DNA from: Periplaneta americana
Taxonomy: Eukaryota > Arthropoda > Insecta > Blattodea > Blattidae
Direction: 5' to 3'
Length of the DNA: 64,000 bases
Assembly: GCF_040183065.1 (NCBI RefSeq)
Contig: NC_091132.1
Location: 94,989,606-95,053,605, forward strand
The translations under genes and the position numbers were made by a program. The number at the start of each line of letters is the position of its first letter. The first letter of the stretch is position 1. The notes below the pieces were generated by a model that searched no databases, was not told the origin of the DNA, and worked only from the letters and a program-made list of their open reading frames with translations. Of the stretch, positions 1 to 13,755 are shown piece by piece.

Positions 1-461
<461 letters not shown>

Positions 462-2127
462 TATTTCTGGTGCATAAAGAGGGATTCATCCCTAAGTCAC
501 CGCAGGGCTCAAAACGACGCAACGTTTCGAGCGATATTTTGGACATCTGAATGGATGTAAGAAAATGTTAATAATAATTTATAATATTTAATGTAATATA
601 TAATATTAATATGACATAATAATGAAGTATTACATTAATTATATAAAAATAAATTTTATTAATAAACTAAAGTTTAAAAATTAATTTTGTACTCTTGAAT
701 GTTACATTTCGGCGTTAAAATATGTTTTTGAAACTAATATACCTCATTTGATGTATTTTAAATTCTTGTTTAAATTCAGAAGTTTTTCGTTCTTATTTCC
801 AAAAATTATAGAAAAACCTGGCAGCGCTAGAGAAAATCTTAATACAGCCTCTATTCAATAACGTTCAATATCTAAAACAGTCATGTAAGGTAGACTATCG
901 TATTACATTTATTTTTTTAATCATCAACATTGCCAATTTTGGCTAATTTTTTCCTTTTTTTTTTTCTTTTTCTTTTTTTCAAAATTACAGGTAAACTTGA
1001 TGTGATACAGAACATATGAATACAGATTCGGATTCAGGACACTTCAGGTGAGTATCAAAATATGTAAACAACTTTAACAACTTGTAATTCAGATATTTTT
1101 CGTTCAAGACCCTGAGTTCCCTATTTCAAATTGCTTACCTATAAACACTATATATTTATGGATTTAATTCTGAAACATTCTGTATATAGGTCTAAGTCTG
1201 ACTGAGTCGCAGAATTTTGCGTGGAATTATGTTATGTGTTCAATTATAAATAAGAAAATTTGTTTTGAATGAAAGTGAATTGTGATAGCGGACGACGAAG
1301 CACAAGTTCGATAATTGAGGCCTAAGATTGTTCGGTGGTGCTGTTGAAACTATTGTTAAACTCACTCGATGCTGGTGATATTGGGCTTGTTCGATTTCTT
1401 TTGTCCTACTCTTGTCTCCTGTTGAGAATTTCGCTATTTCTTGTTGCGTTTATAAGCGGTATTACGTGGCATCTTCAAAATATATGAATGTTTGTATGAA
1501 AGCCAGCTTGCCACCTTTATCCCCAACGAAATATCACTGGCACTAGTCGACACAGCGGAAAAGCGTATCGACAAATTCCGGAACTGCAAGAGTAATAGCG
1601 AAGGCCTCGTGAATCATATCCTTCAATGTTGTCAACAAAACAACACCCATATTTCGTTCTCCTACATTGCATTTAACTTTATTCTATATCAATTCGATAG
1701 GATTTAGGTATGGGTGATATTGGGTTAATCTTATAGGATTAAAAGCCTTTTCCATGTAACAAATTAGGTACTTTAAATTCTGTCTCAGGTCTGTCTTCCG
1801 TACCAGATTACTTAATTAAGATTTCCTCATATCGTATTGGAAAGGTTAGAGATATTTTCGAAGACAAGAGATGGAATATTTGATGAAGACATTGAGAGAA
1901 TTTCAATTTCTATCGACGTAGATAGCAGCGAAAGTGAAGCCACCGATACAGCGTAAGGAAGCATGTGTGAACTTGAAGATATATCCGACGAGTCTAAAGG
2001 ATATGCGATGGGAGGAGTTGATCTACTTTAAGACCAACTAGATTTCATAAGTTAATATTTTACTAAGTTATGTGAAGTGTTATATTAGTATGTTTTAAAG
2101 GTCAAAGCAAATTAAAGGAACAGGTTC
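462..2127. other. Region without a recognised gene
   Basis: AT-rich sequence. A 71-codon open frame at 1492-1707 (+) begins MYESQLATFIPNEI and resembles nothing I recognise. An acidic, serine-rich reading occurs near 1862-1955 but is not continuous with it. A decayed transposon is possible but I cannot assign it. A polypyrimidine run lies at 908-980. Confidence 0.4.

Positions 2128-2207
<80 letters not shown>
2128..2207. repeat. (AAT)n microsatellite
   Basis: About 26 AAT units directly beside the 3' end of the LINE that follows. Such repeats also mark LINE tails elsewhere in the window. Confidence 0.95.
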
Positions 2208-2211
<4 letters not shown>

Positions 2212-3783
2212 ATTACTTACTTACTTACTGACTTTTAAGGAACCCGGAGGTTCATTGCCGCCCTTGGTCCCTATCCTGAGCAAGATTAATCCATTCTCTA
2301 TCATCATATCCCACCTCCCTCAAATCCATTTTAATATTACCTTCCCATCTACGTCTCGGTCTCCCTAAAGGTCTTTTTCCCTCCGGCCTCCCAACTAACA
2401 CTCTATATGCATTTCTGGATTCGCCCATACGTGCCACATGCCCTACCCATCTCAAACGTCTGGATTTAATGTTCCTAATTATGTTAGGTGAAAAATACAA
2501 TGTGTGCAGTTCTGTGTTGTGTAACTTTCTCCATTCTCCTGTAACTTCATCCCTTTAGCCACAAATATTTTCCTAAGCACCTTATTCTCAAACACCCTTA
2601 ACCTATGTTCCTCTCTCAAAGTGAGAGTCCAAGTTTCACAACCATAAAGAACAATCGGTAATATAACTGTTTTATAAATTCTAACTTTCAGAGTTTTTGA
2701 CAGCAGACTGGATGATAAAAGCTTTTCAACCGAATAATAACAGGCATTTCCCATATTTATTCTGTGTTTAATTTCCTCCCGAGTATCATTTATATTTGTT
2801 ACTGTTGCTCCAAGATATTTGAACTTCTCCACCTCTTCAAAAGATAAATTTCCAATTTTTATATTTCCATTTCGTACAATATTCTGGTCACGAGACATAA
2901 TCATATACTTTGTCTTTTCGGGATTTACATCCAAACCTATCTCTTTACTTGCTTCCAATAAAATTCCCGTGTTTTCCCTAATCGTTTGTGGATTTTCTCC
3001 TAATATATTGACGTCATCCGCATAGACAAGCAGCTGATGTAACCCCTTCAATAGTACATCTCCTTGCTTTAGCATCTTACAGAAACTGGCGTATACGAAC
3101 TCTGCTGTACGTTTCACTGAGACACATTTTAATTAATCGAACTAGTTTCTTGGGAATACCAAATTCAATAAGTATATTATATAAAACTTCTCTCTTAACC
3201 GAGTCATATGCCTTTTTGAAATCTATGTATAACTGATGCACTGTACCCTTATACTCCCATTTTTTCTCCATTATCTGTCGAATACAAAATATCTGGTCAA
3301 TAGTTGATCTGTTACGCCTAAAACCACACTGATGATCCCCAATAATTTCATCTACATATGGAGTTAATCTTCTCAAAAGAATATTGGTCAAAATTTTGTA
3401 CGACGTCAACAAAAGTGATATTCCTCGAAAGTTACTACAGTTAGTCTTGTCCCCCTTCTTAAAGATAGGTACGATTATAGACTCCTTCCATTGTTCTGGT
3501 ACAAATTCCTTTACCCAAATAGCACGTACAAGCTTATAAATTTCGTTAGATAATGCCCTTCCACCCTCTTGTATTAATTCTGCTGGAATTTGATCGATAC
3601 CTGGAGACATAATTTTTCAGAGTTTCTATCGCAATTTCGACTTCAGGAAGTGTGGGTTCGGGTATAAATGGCTCAGCAGTTTGTATTTCATTTTCGTCCC
3701 GATCATTTCTATTTGGAATATGTACATTTAGTAGTTGTCCAAAATAGTTTTTCCATCTGTTCAGGATTGAATGAGTGTCTGCA

Positions 3784-3851
<68 letters not shown>
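2208..3851 (-). pseudogene. LINE-A non-LTR retrotransposon, 5'-truncated and broken
   Basis: Read on the minus strand, three to four overlapping frames give consecutive parts of a LINE reverse transcriptase. At 3860-3610 is a linker with LNRWKNYFGQLLN. At 3610-3077 are SPGIDQIPAELIQ, FKKGDKTNCSNFRGISLL and the fingers region. At 3117-2479 is the catalytic YADD box (3013-3024). At 2500-2252 is the C-terminal region with RRLRWVGHVARMGESRN and a GRPRRRWE motif. Frames change near 3605, 3100 and 2490. The segment between the palm and YADD is shortened, so residues are missing. The 3' end carries a TTAC-type tail at 2208-2226. The 5' end stops in a TTA repeat. No active product is expected. The clade is not certain; RTE-like is my guess. 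A shorter copy lies at 52017-52398. Confidence 0.88.
3784..3851. repeat. (AAT)n microsatellite inside or at the 5' edge of LINE-A
   Basis: About 22 AAT units. On the minus strand they read as poly-leucine fused to LINE-A coding sequence. No LINE sequence is seen beyond it, so the element is truncated here. Confidence 0.93.
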
Positions 3852-3852
<1 letters not shown>

Positions 3853-4547
3853 GATAACAATAAGTCATTTATTTAACACTAATAAGTACAGCCTTGCAGC
3901 CATTTTTACTAATATACTTACGTCTTCAAGTTTCTATATGGTGCTGAATATACAGCCATTTCTGCTGGGGACTAGTAAACACGACAAGAGCGCACCCAAG
4001 CTGTACGCTTTTCCGCTGTGTCGACTATTATCAGTGCATTCTGAACTAATAGCTCAAGTTAAAGCAATGGACTGCATTTGCCACGTGTGCTTACTCCAAA
4101 CTTGGACCATTCTCCTCAACTACAGTCAGCTGGGACACCCGAAATTACCAGTGCTTCAGTTCACAGTTTTCAGTTGAGTGACTCGTGCGTAGTTTGTACT
4201 TTTGTACGTTTGTATGTGACCTTGATCCGCCAGTTCGAAATGCACAAATAATAATACATATTTTTGTTAGAAGCTTAGTGAATCTCAGGACCGTGGTGCG
4301 ACCAGAGGGATTAGATCAACGGAGAAAATCCATCATCCCATCGGGAAACGAACCCGCGATCTTCCGGCTTATAGAGCAACGCTTTAACCGCGACGTTAAC
4401 CACACCTTTCAATATCATATGCATAGCATTCTTATGTAGTGGAGAAAGAGCATGCCTTGTCGAACACCTGCATTACCGGTCACGGTTTTAATAGCAGTGA
4501 TTTAATAATTTTGACTGCAATTTCTGTTTCCTTGTCAATATTGTATA
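3852..4547. other. Region without a recognised gene
   Basis: Open frames on the + strand here are partly extensions of the microsatellite and show no family motif. The stretch 4290-4395 reads like a degenerate repeat fragment, but I could not place it. Confidence 0.35.
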
Positions 4548-4795
4548 AGCTGTGAGCAGTATGGGATGAAGATAAATGCAAACAAGACGAAGACAATGGT
4601 TATCAGAAGAAAAATAAAGAAGGTAACGTGAGAATTCTAAATTAGACAGTGGAACAAGTAGACACTTGGGGTGCACTGTAAGTAGTAAATGACTGCTGTC
4701 AGGAAGTCAAAATGAGTATAGAAATGACAAAGAAAGCTTTTAATAGAAAAAGGGGCATCTTTTGCGGACGGTTAGGAATTAGCTTAGTAAGAGAA
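4548..4795 (+). pseudogene. LINE-C fragment (left part)
   Basis: The sequence matches, with changes, the stretch 24545-24785 of the longer LINE-C copy: YGMKINANKTK, the polybasic frame, and the later segment with FNRKRG. Stops and frameshifts are present. The continuation resumes at 5572, suggesting this copy was split by a later insertion or deletion. Confidence 0.7.
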
Positions 4796-5354
4796 ATACA
4801 CGACCATTGACCATTACAAATAGAATAAGTGAAATCTTCAATCAGATTTGGTAATTCTTATCGCAAATGTAATAAAATATTAGCAAGTCTGATTTACCAT
4901 AATTGAAAATGATTATCTTGAAGCTGTTAGAGTTCCCAAAAAAAATCTATCAACCACACTGAACCATGCCAGTTTCGGCGATAAATGTCATCCCTTCAAG
5001 CAACGCTCTTCTCTACTTAATCCCTCTTATCTTCCTCACTTCTTCTCTATCTACAGTTTAATGGTTTTTATTATTGCCTTTCATAGGCTATCTCGTGTGT
5101 CCACGTTAAAATGTCTGCTGTTCAGTTCTACAATGAACTCTTCCTTCCTTGGCAGCTTCCTTTGCATTTTTATTACGAAACTTTCCAGTTTCTATAATCC
5201 GCAGGCCTTCGTGAAGTTTATACAACTTCAGAAACTCAAATATTTGGTCATTATTTCACTTACTGCTGTTTCCTATTATTTTTACGTTTCCAGTAGAACA
5301 GAAAAACAATTTGCTGTTAATGTAATGCTCTTAAAACAGTTGTTAATTTGAATT
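4796..5354. other. Unassigned sequence between two LINE-C pieces
   Basis: The 96-codon open frame at 5061-5351 has no recognised motif. By position this stretch plus 5355-5571 could be an insertion into LINE-C. I see no clean target duplication. Confidence 0.3.
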
Positions 5355-5571
5355 CCCGCGCTTTTCTCCTTGAATTCAAGTTATCAAGTGACGTTCACAC
5401 TTTTCAAGTGTCCTTTCAAGTCAAGTAAAAAGTAGAAAGGGATCCAACTTCACTTGAAAATTGAATTCGAGCCGTTAATTGATTTCAAGCAACTTGAAAC
5501 AGTTCGCACTTTTCAAGTTCGTCTTTCAAGTGACTTGAATTCAAGTTACTTGAAAAGTGTGAACGAGGCTT
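5355..5571. repeat. Cluster of ACTTGAA/TTCAAGT motifs, transposon-end-like
   Basis: At least ten copies of ACTTGAA or its complement, in both orientations, are packed into about 200 bases. The right end reads GTGTGAACGAGGCTTAAG, a style of terminus common in DNA transposons. LINE-C resumes at the next base. No matching left terminus was found. Confidence 0.55.
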
Positions 5572-5808
5572 AAGACACAAACATGGACACTATGACGAAG
5601 TGAAGAGAAACAACTAAAAGTATTTGAAATATAGATGTGGAAGAGAAAGGAGCGTGTGAAATGGACAGACAGAATATGAAATGAAGCTGTGCTAGAAAGA
5701 GTAGTGAGAAAGAATAATGCTGAAACTGATCAGGAAGAGAAAAGGGAATTGGCTGGGCCACTGTCTAGGAAGAAGCTGTCTATTGAAGGGTGCACTGGAA
5801 GGAATGAT
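5572..5808 (+). pseudogene. LINE-C fragment (right part)
   Basis: Corresponds to 24855-25085 of the longer LINE-C copy, the C-terminal segment after the ETWT region. It includes WTDR-like and NCLLKDAL-like stretches, read with frameshifts. It pairs with the piece at 4548-4795. Confidence 0.7.
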
Positions 5809-5859
5809 TCTATTATGCCGCTTGTAACATTAACTACAAAGATACTTCTAGTTGGTTTT

Positions 5860-6020
5860 AGTGATGCTGTATCGTTAACTAAGTTATTTAGTGTCCATGG
5901 AATTAATGATAGGGATATTGTATTTGGTGAAATGAGACCGAGGAATCGAGAACTCTCCATAGATCACTGCATCTGACATTCGCCTTAAGGTTGGACAAAA
6001 CCTCAGAAAACCTCCCAACC
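5860..6020 (-). repeat. SINE3 3' fragment
   Basis: On the minus strand this matches the non-tRNA body of SINE3 (41807-42056): the GGTAATC-type turn, ATCTCGC-like segment and a TTAACGATACAGC tail. The tRNA-like head is missing, so the copy is 5'-truncated. It directly follows LINE-C debris. Confidence 0.6.
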
Positions 6021-6586
6021 AGCTAATCAGTCCAACCAGGTCAATAAATTTACCTCTGTTTAGTTTGAGAAAAGCTTTTCCATAACCTTAAAAGGCCAAG
6101 TGATTTTAAATTACAGTATACTCTGGCAAAATGATATTGTATAGAATCAGTTTATTAAAGATTGTGGAATGAGAAATTAAAATTACGTGTCATTCAACGG
6201 AACATCACTTTTGTGCAAGCTGTGTATAGGATGCTTAAATAGTTCACTGTACTAATTACAGGTGGCACTGTAAGCGTCAAGTTTGCTAGTGACATCTTCT
6301 GGAAATTCTCCCAACTCACTAGTGCCAAGTATGTACAGATACCGTGGAGATAGCAATTGTGGCACGAGATAAAATCGTGAAAATAGCATAGATGTTATTA
6401 GTGTCATGATTAAATTTTTCTTTTTATCATATCCTGTTTGTTAGGGAGCGCACACGTCGGAGCAACAGTAAACGATAAGAGAAACGACCTAACGACGCTT
6501 TGGTATTGTCAAAGAATCAAGTGTTCATAATGGAACAACGAGAACGCGGGAAGCGAACAGTTTAATTTATCAGTAGAAGACATTAT
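6021..6586. other. Region without a recognised gene
   Basis: No open frame above 60 codons and no clear repeat. Left flank of the hAT insertion. Confidence 0.4.
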
Positions 6587-6694
6587 ATTATTATCAGGGA
6601 AAGGATTTATATGTAAATACATATTTACTTATAAAGCTAATATAATTTATATTTTGCATTATCTTTATGTTTCACAATGTGTAGGGTTGAAAAA

Positions 6695-6790
6695 TCCTAC
6701 TTTTATTTTCCATATTTTTCCATATTTTAGAGTTTAGTACATATTTTCGTTAATTTCCATATATTTTCCATATTTCATATAAAACAGTCC
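6695..6790. repeat. hAT-1 left subterminal TCCATATTT repeats
   Basis: At least five tandem-like copies of TCCATATTT or close variants. A matching cluster sits near the right end of the element (8670-8780). Confidence 0.8.
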
Positions 6791-6960
6791 ATATTATATT
6801 AGGTTTAACAATAAAACAAAACAAAATTCCATTAACTTTTAAAAATACATTTCAACAATAGAGATTTAAACACATGTTCAGTAATCCCTTTAACATCAGA
6901 GTTATTTGAAAATTAGCAGTCCTATCAACAATGGGAAAGTAAGTTACAAAACTGTATTAA

Positions 6961-8553
<1,593 letters not shown>

Positions 8554-9298
8554 AAATTGTGTTTTGTTGAAACTACATTGGAAGATAAGGTACGTCCATT
8601 ATATTTTTTGTTTAGTTTGATTAAAATGTACCAATATTTAACGTACATAGTCATTTTTTTATAATTTTAAGTCCATATTTAATTCCATATTTTGGTAAAA
8701 ATCCATATTTAATTCCATATTTTGGTAAAAATAACTACATATATATTTACATATTTCATATATTTTTAGTCCATATAAATCCGTTCCCTGATTATTATAA
8801 TAGAGTTATTGTTTAGCCAACTGTCCGAAGAACCTCTTAAGTAATACCAATAAGGCATCACTCATGAGGCAACTAGGTCAGGAGATAATAGGGTAGGGTG
8901 GCCAGTTCCTTTCCCCCTCCAATGCATACATCGCCGATTAGCTACATATATTCCAATAATCAAACTTCAAATGCATACAAACAATAATCGCCTACTTAGG
9001 ATCAAAGAAACGTATCTACAAAATCATAGTTTTGAGATAAGCGGACTTAAAGGTTTGCTCTTAGAAATTGGACACTTTGTAATATTTTTCCATCGAGTAT
9101 TCTGCTCTAAATCTTTATTACACTTAATGTTATGATGTTATAACTTGATAGTCTTATTCCTATGCCACTTAATAAGTTGTAATAAACTATTATTTTAATT
9201 TATGTATGTAGATACGTTTGTCTGATTCTTAACAAATTCAAAATTGCAGTTCAACTTACTGCAATCAAACAAGGACATTACACTATTAAGTAACATTA

Positions 9299-9556
9299 TA
9301 CTGCGTTCTATAATGTCTGACAGGAGACGTAAACATTGTCGGCACAGGTAGGAAGGCGGATAATTGCTTAACAACCAATGGCAGAGATCACATCCCACGC
9401 TTATCTTGAAGTTGGGCGGTCTGTAGCGTTCTGTCCGCCCAATGTCAAGACAAGCCTTGGACTGTGACCTCTGCCATTGGTCGAGTAGCAATTATGCGCC
9501 TCCCTACCTTTGCCGATAATGTTTACGTCTTCTGTCAGACATTATGGAACGCAGTG
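9299..9556. mobile_element. Palindromic MITE, TA-flanked
   Basis: Almost the whole 258 bp folds back on itself. The left arm from 9299 (ACTGCGTTCTATAATGTCTG) pairs with the right arm ending at 9556, with about 85-90% match over roughly 100 bases. TA occurs on both sides (9297-9298, 9557-9558). No coding capacity. It sits inside the DUF7869-type element. Confidence 0.85.
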
Positions 9557-10069
9557 TAGAGGTCTAATTTCACTGCAGCTGCTGGTCATGAATTGTATAA
9601 ACATGAGTCTGTGAGATTCAGAGAATGAAACACAGTAATAAAGACTTTCCTCTCCAATACAGTTGGTTTTTATACAGACCAGTACAATACAATAATGAAA
9701 GTCCATGAATTGTTTTCTTAACGTTAATAATTTACAAGACTTTGAACTTGAGATAATAAATTTTGAGGTAAATGGCGTTACAGGTTTTTATCTAACAAAC
9801 ATAGTTCAGAATGTTCAGCTAAACAAAATTATTTGTTAATGATATTATTTAACCCTACTACATCGTTCATTCATTTATACCTCACTCATACTTAAAAAAT
9901 AAGCCTTAATAAAGTACAGAATATAGTTAAGTCAATATTACAAACTAATAAATTAATACCAGAATAATAATAATAATACTTCCAATTAATTTAATAAATC
10001 TGTAATGAAAACTAAAACAAAACTGACAGTGTATTTTACTCCTAGTTATCATCCACAGCCTCATTCCCC

Positions 10070-11240
10070 ACGAGGTCAGAAGTATTAAGACCCTGGTAGA
10101 ATGCATGGACCTAAGGGGTTTATACTCTTATGACACAAACCTAGGAAATCTTTTTTCTTTTCTCTATTTATGCAGAGGGGACTGTCATGAGTGGGGCAAA
10201 GAATAATATTGTTTTCAGACTCTGATGACCTTCGTAGGCCAGCTCTTTTCTTGGTTCGTAGAACCTGGAATGAGTCATTGTAGGAATATTAGTAGAATAT
10301 CGTGCAAGGAACTTTTTTTCCGGTATTTTACCTAAACCATCTTCAACCAGGTTACAGCATCACCAGTTTCTGCAGTTTTCTTATTGTTTATCATCTTCTT
10401 ATGGAGTTGGCTGAAATCTAAAACGTGAGTGTTATCCATTTTTATTATCATATGCTTGTGTCATCTCATTCTCACAATAGTTTACTATCCAGTAGAATCG
10501 AATACATCCACATGTTTATTTCTTCTTTCTATGTTAGTATCCACTTCCATATGTAAATGTCAGGGCTCGAAGAAACACTGGTTAATTATAGGAATATCTA
10601 TTACATTCACTGCATGTAAACACATAGTACTGAAGTTGACATTCCTATTCTGGTCTCACTTGTGACGGAAAAGGTTATTTCTTTCCCACCTACTTGATTT
10701 TTAGAAATTCCATACACATGAAGCCACATTTATCGAGTCTCTTATTCCGATCGTTTCGTCTCACACATAGCAATATGCTTTGTTTACCTCTACATTAGAA
10801 CAGTAAGATTATAAACAGATAATCTCCTCTTGCAGAATATTGCCTTTGAATTTATTTTTGGACAGGAAAGCACAGCTTCCAAGTCAGTCGAATTCGACTA
10901 ACACACTTTTATCTTTTTTTGCCTTTTACTTCTGAACATTTTGAAGTCTCTTGCCATTTCATTTTTAATGTGATATCCCTATTCCCTTTCAAAAACGTCA
11001 TCCTTTTTTTCTTCTGGAGAAAAATTTGCAAATTTTAAACACTTATCACACATATCGTTTCGAGGACTATAACATTTCAGATTGAATTCTGTTTTGAATA
11101 TTTGCCGATAGAATCATAATTTCTCTGCTACCCTCCCTTCTGCATGACACTCTTCTTGATACAAATCATCATTTAAATTAATGCATTGCTGAGAAAGAAC
11201 ATGGGTAATAGTCGATAAGTGTAAGAGGAATGGCGCGAAC
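10070..11240 (-). pseudogene. Decayed DUF7869-like transposon protein
   Basis: On the minus strand, short frames with stops and shifts line up in order. First comes a basic segment with a possible zinc-binding CxxC (near 11040). Next are SVYNLTVL (near 10830), NKAYCYV*DETIG and DSINVASCV (10800-10700). Last is FFEP*HLHMEVDT (near 10560). This order resembles a protein family common in insect genomes that I know as DUF7869, which has an RNase-H-like look. The name is from memory and needs an HMM check. The copy has many stops and cannot be functional. The flanking inverted termini suggest it is the element's own gene. Confidence 0.6.
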
Positions 11241-11528
11241 CATAACTATTTATCAAGGATCAGAGAAACGTAAGCGCTGTTACGTTTCAAATATTACATT
11301 AATTGGCATTGCTTTTTAGAATCCAAAGACAGATAAGCTCTTACGTTTGTCTGATCCGTGCTATTATTCATCAAATGTAGATACGCTGGCACCTAAAATT
11401 CGAACTAGTTAAGATACAGATACGTTTGTCTGATCCTCAGATAGACCTCAATTTCTGGTTTCTTACAGTTGAGTCAGTTAAAAAAATGGGGAAATTGTAG
11501 ATACGTCTCTCTGATCCTAAGTAGGCGA

Positions 11529-12565
11529 ACTGTTCTACCTCTGACACAGATTGTCAAGTGAGATGTAGGCTGATAATAGATATACAGTACATATTGCAAC
11601 TGGCTCGGGAAACGACAACTGATGTTAATTCTATATCGTTTGAAGTTTTCTTTATTCACTCATTAGAAGTTTTGGAGGCATTTCTTGGTAAGTTTCTCAC
11701 AGTCCTCCATGACTTTACTTCTTCAGACTATTGCTAAGAACTTGTTAGTTTATGTTGAAGTGTAGTCGTGGTCGTGGTTTATCTCTTTAAGATCCATAGT
11801 CTCATTTTTCTTAGTGCATTTACACATAGGCCTTTTACTGATGTAGCATCTTATTAATCCCATGCGAGTCAGGTCTCTAAAAGTTAACAGAAACGTTTAT
11901 CATTAGATATTTTGTTTCAATAAATCAATTCACGACGTCTGCATTTTTCACGAATATTCTTAGGAGAATAATTTTCGTGACTGTGTCGAAAAGCGCAGAC
12001 TCAGTTCGTCTTCGAATTCTAAATTATAAAATCCAACTAATAAGATCTGTGTAGCAAATATCAGTGACGAAGCCACTTATTTTTTAATGATCAGAATTTT
12101 TCGGACTTAGAAACCTTTCAACATATTTTTTCACCACATAACTTTGTGAAAATGCATTTTTTTGCCATGACCGTGCTTAAAACGAAACAGAGGAACCACT
12201 TGATGCAACTGTATGACTGTCTCCGTTTGGCTATCACCTCAATTCATCCCAGAATTAAGAAGCTAACGGACAGAAGACAGCACCAAAAGTCTTAGAGCTC
12301 ATGCATTTTGTCAAGACACTCGCGATGTGCAGTATGGGAATAACGTTTCTGTAGGGAGGGTAGGAATAGAAGGGAAGGTCGGTCGTGTGTCTACCGAGTT
12401 CAAGGCAAAGACAAACCCATTCCCCTATAATTCGTAAGTAGACTCATCCGATCTCGTGCGCAGCTCTATAGGAAGAGTGGGGGAGTGTCTGGACATAATG
12501 AATGCGATGTACTACCTCGCTAAGCCTTAAAAATTATCAGGTGTAATAAAAAATAATAGTTATTT
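11529..12565. other. Region without a recognised gene
   Basis: No long open frame and no repeat I can name. Confidence 0.4.
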
Positions 12566-12695
12566 ATGCAACAAATGGATAATCTTGATTATTATGGCAC
12601 GAGTGAATGTTTGTCGCACGAACTATAGTTCGTGCGACAATTTTCACGATTGTCATAATAAGATTATCCACAAGTTGGATACAACACTTTATGGC
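12566..12695. repeat. Long hairpin with a perfect 30-bp palindrome
   Basis: Bases 12611-12640 are an exact palindrome (half-site TTGTCGCACGAACTA). Imperfect pairing continues outward: GGATAATCTTGATTATTATG on the left pairs with CATAATAAGATTATCC on the right. Total about 130 bp. A related core, GGCACGCGTGCC within TTATTA...TAATAA, occurs at 14945-14970. It may be a small fold-back MITE; transcribed, it would form a stable hairpin. Confidence 0.75.
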
Positions 12696-13471
12696 ATCTT
12701 ATCATTATAAATTGTAGGAAAACTATGAAAGAAAATCGGGATCCGTAGTGACAATTTGCGTTCATAAGTTCGTATCGATTAGTTCCGCCTGGACATTGAG
12801 GTAAGAGGAATGAATGACCTGCAGGTTATGTTACAAAATGTTCCTTTATCATAGTCTACTATACACAGTCACGAAGCTTAATACTTACTAAATATGCAAA
12901 TATAGACAGTTGAAATATGCATCCATAAATAGTTGCTCACCACTAGGATCGCTGCTATCGCCTCATCACAGAGACTTTCCCTAGCAGACCATAAAATGTA
13001 TTGTACTTTCGATATCGTGTTCTTTTGAAAAAATTAACATCTTCCTTCCACTATTGAAATATAAAATACATAAGGTTTATGTATTATTTTCATAAAATAT
13101 ATATTATATTCTATAAACTCACCTTCCTGGATCTTTCGAAAGAAGGATACCTCTAACCTATTTTTCTTACAATTTATATTACTACAAACGTCTCCTTGTC
13201 CCATATTATTATTCAAATTATTGTATTTTACCCATTTACAGTTATTACAACCGATAACGAACATTTCACAGTTTACATAGCTTTTCACAAAAATGCGAAA
13301 TACGGTACACTCAATACTTTTTCGATCTAGACCAGGCCGTAATGTTTGTTCGGATTTTCTATTTCAGTGTATGGAGCTCAGTGAAATATTATATTTTAAC
13401 GTTATTGCTTATCTTTGCTAAGCTTTATTTTTTAGTGTAATTTGTCCATAAGTTCCGTTTACTTCTTGTTG
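12696..13471. other. Region without a recognised gene
   Basis: The 84-codon minus-strand frame at 13034-13288 shows no family motif. Confidence 0.35.
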
Positions 13472-13484
13472 CATAATATGTTGC

Positions 13485-13742
13485 GGGGTTTGGGTTTTGG
13501 GTTATTTTACGACGCTGTATCAACATCTAGGTTATTTAGCGTCTGAATGATATGAAGGTGATAATGCCGGTGAAATGAGTCCGGGGTCCAGCACCGAAAG
13601 TTACCCAGCATTTGCTCGTATTGGGTTGAGGGAAAACCCCGGAAAAAAACCTCAACCAGGTAACTTGCCCCGACCGGGATTCGAACCCGGGCCACCTGGT
13701 TTCACAGCCAGACGCGCTGACCGTTACTCCACAGGTGTGGAC
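13485..13742 (-). mobile_element. SINE1, full copy
   Basis: tRNA-derived SINE. On the minus strand the head runs GTCCACACCTGTGGAGTAAC, with an A-box region and the B box GGGTTCGAATCCCGG, then a body (GGGTAACTTTCGGTGCTGGA) and a tail ending in GTCGTAAAATAACCC. The 13-bp target duplication CATAATATGTTGC flanks it (13472-13484 and 13743-13755). Confidence 0.93.
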
Positions 13743-13755
13743 CATAATATGTTGC

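Larger units (their letters stand above)
8988..11528. mobile_element. DUF7869-type element 1 with iterated terminal motif
   Basis: The left end TCGCCTACTTAGGATCAAAG and the right end, read inward on the minus strand, TCGCCTACTTAGGATCAGAG begin an inverted repeat of about 33 bp continuing through ACGTATCTACAA. The inner motif (GGATCAGAGAAACGTATCTA) recurs inside: 9206-9232 (+), 11258-11277 (-), 11341-11357 (+), 11417-11437 (+), plus a partial near 11380. Between them lies the decayed minus-strand coding region at 10070-11240. I find no convincing target duplication. A DNA transposon is the best reading. I considered a Sola-type element but cannot confirm it. Confidence 0.72.

Noticed and set aside
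1492..1707. 71-codon frame as a gene
   Set aside because: No homologous motif, no splice partners visible; left as unassigned.
3668..4177. 169-codon gene on the + strand
   Set aside because: It is the antisense of LINE-A plus a poly-Ile translation of (AAT)n.
13485..13742. tRNA gene suggested by GGGTTCGAATCCCGG and similar strings in many places
   Set aside because: Each is the head of a repeated SINE with a constant non-tRNA body, tail and TSD, not a folded 70-75 base tRNA.
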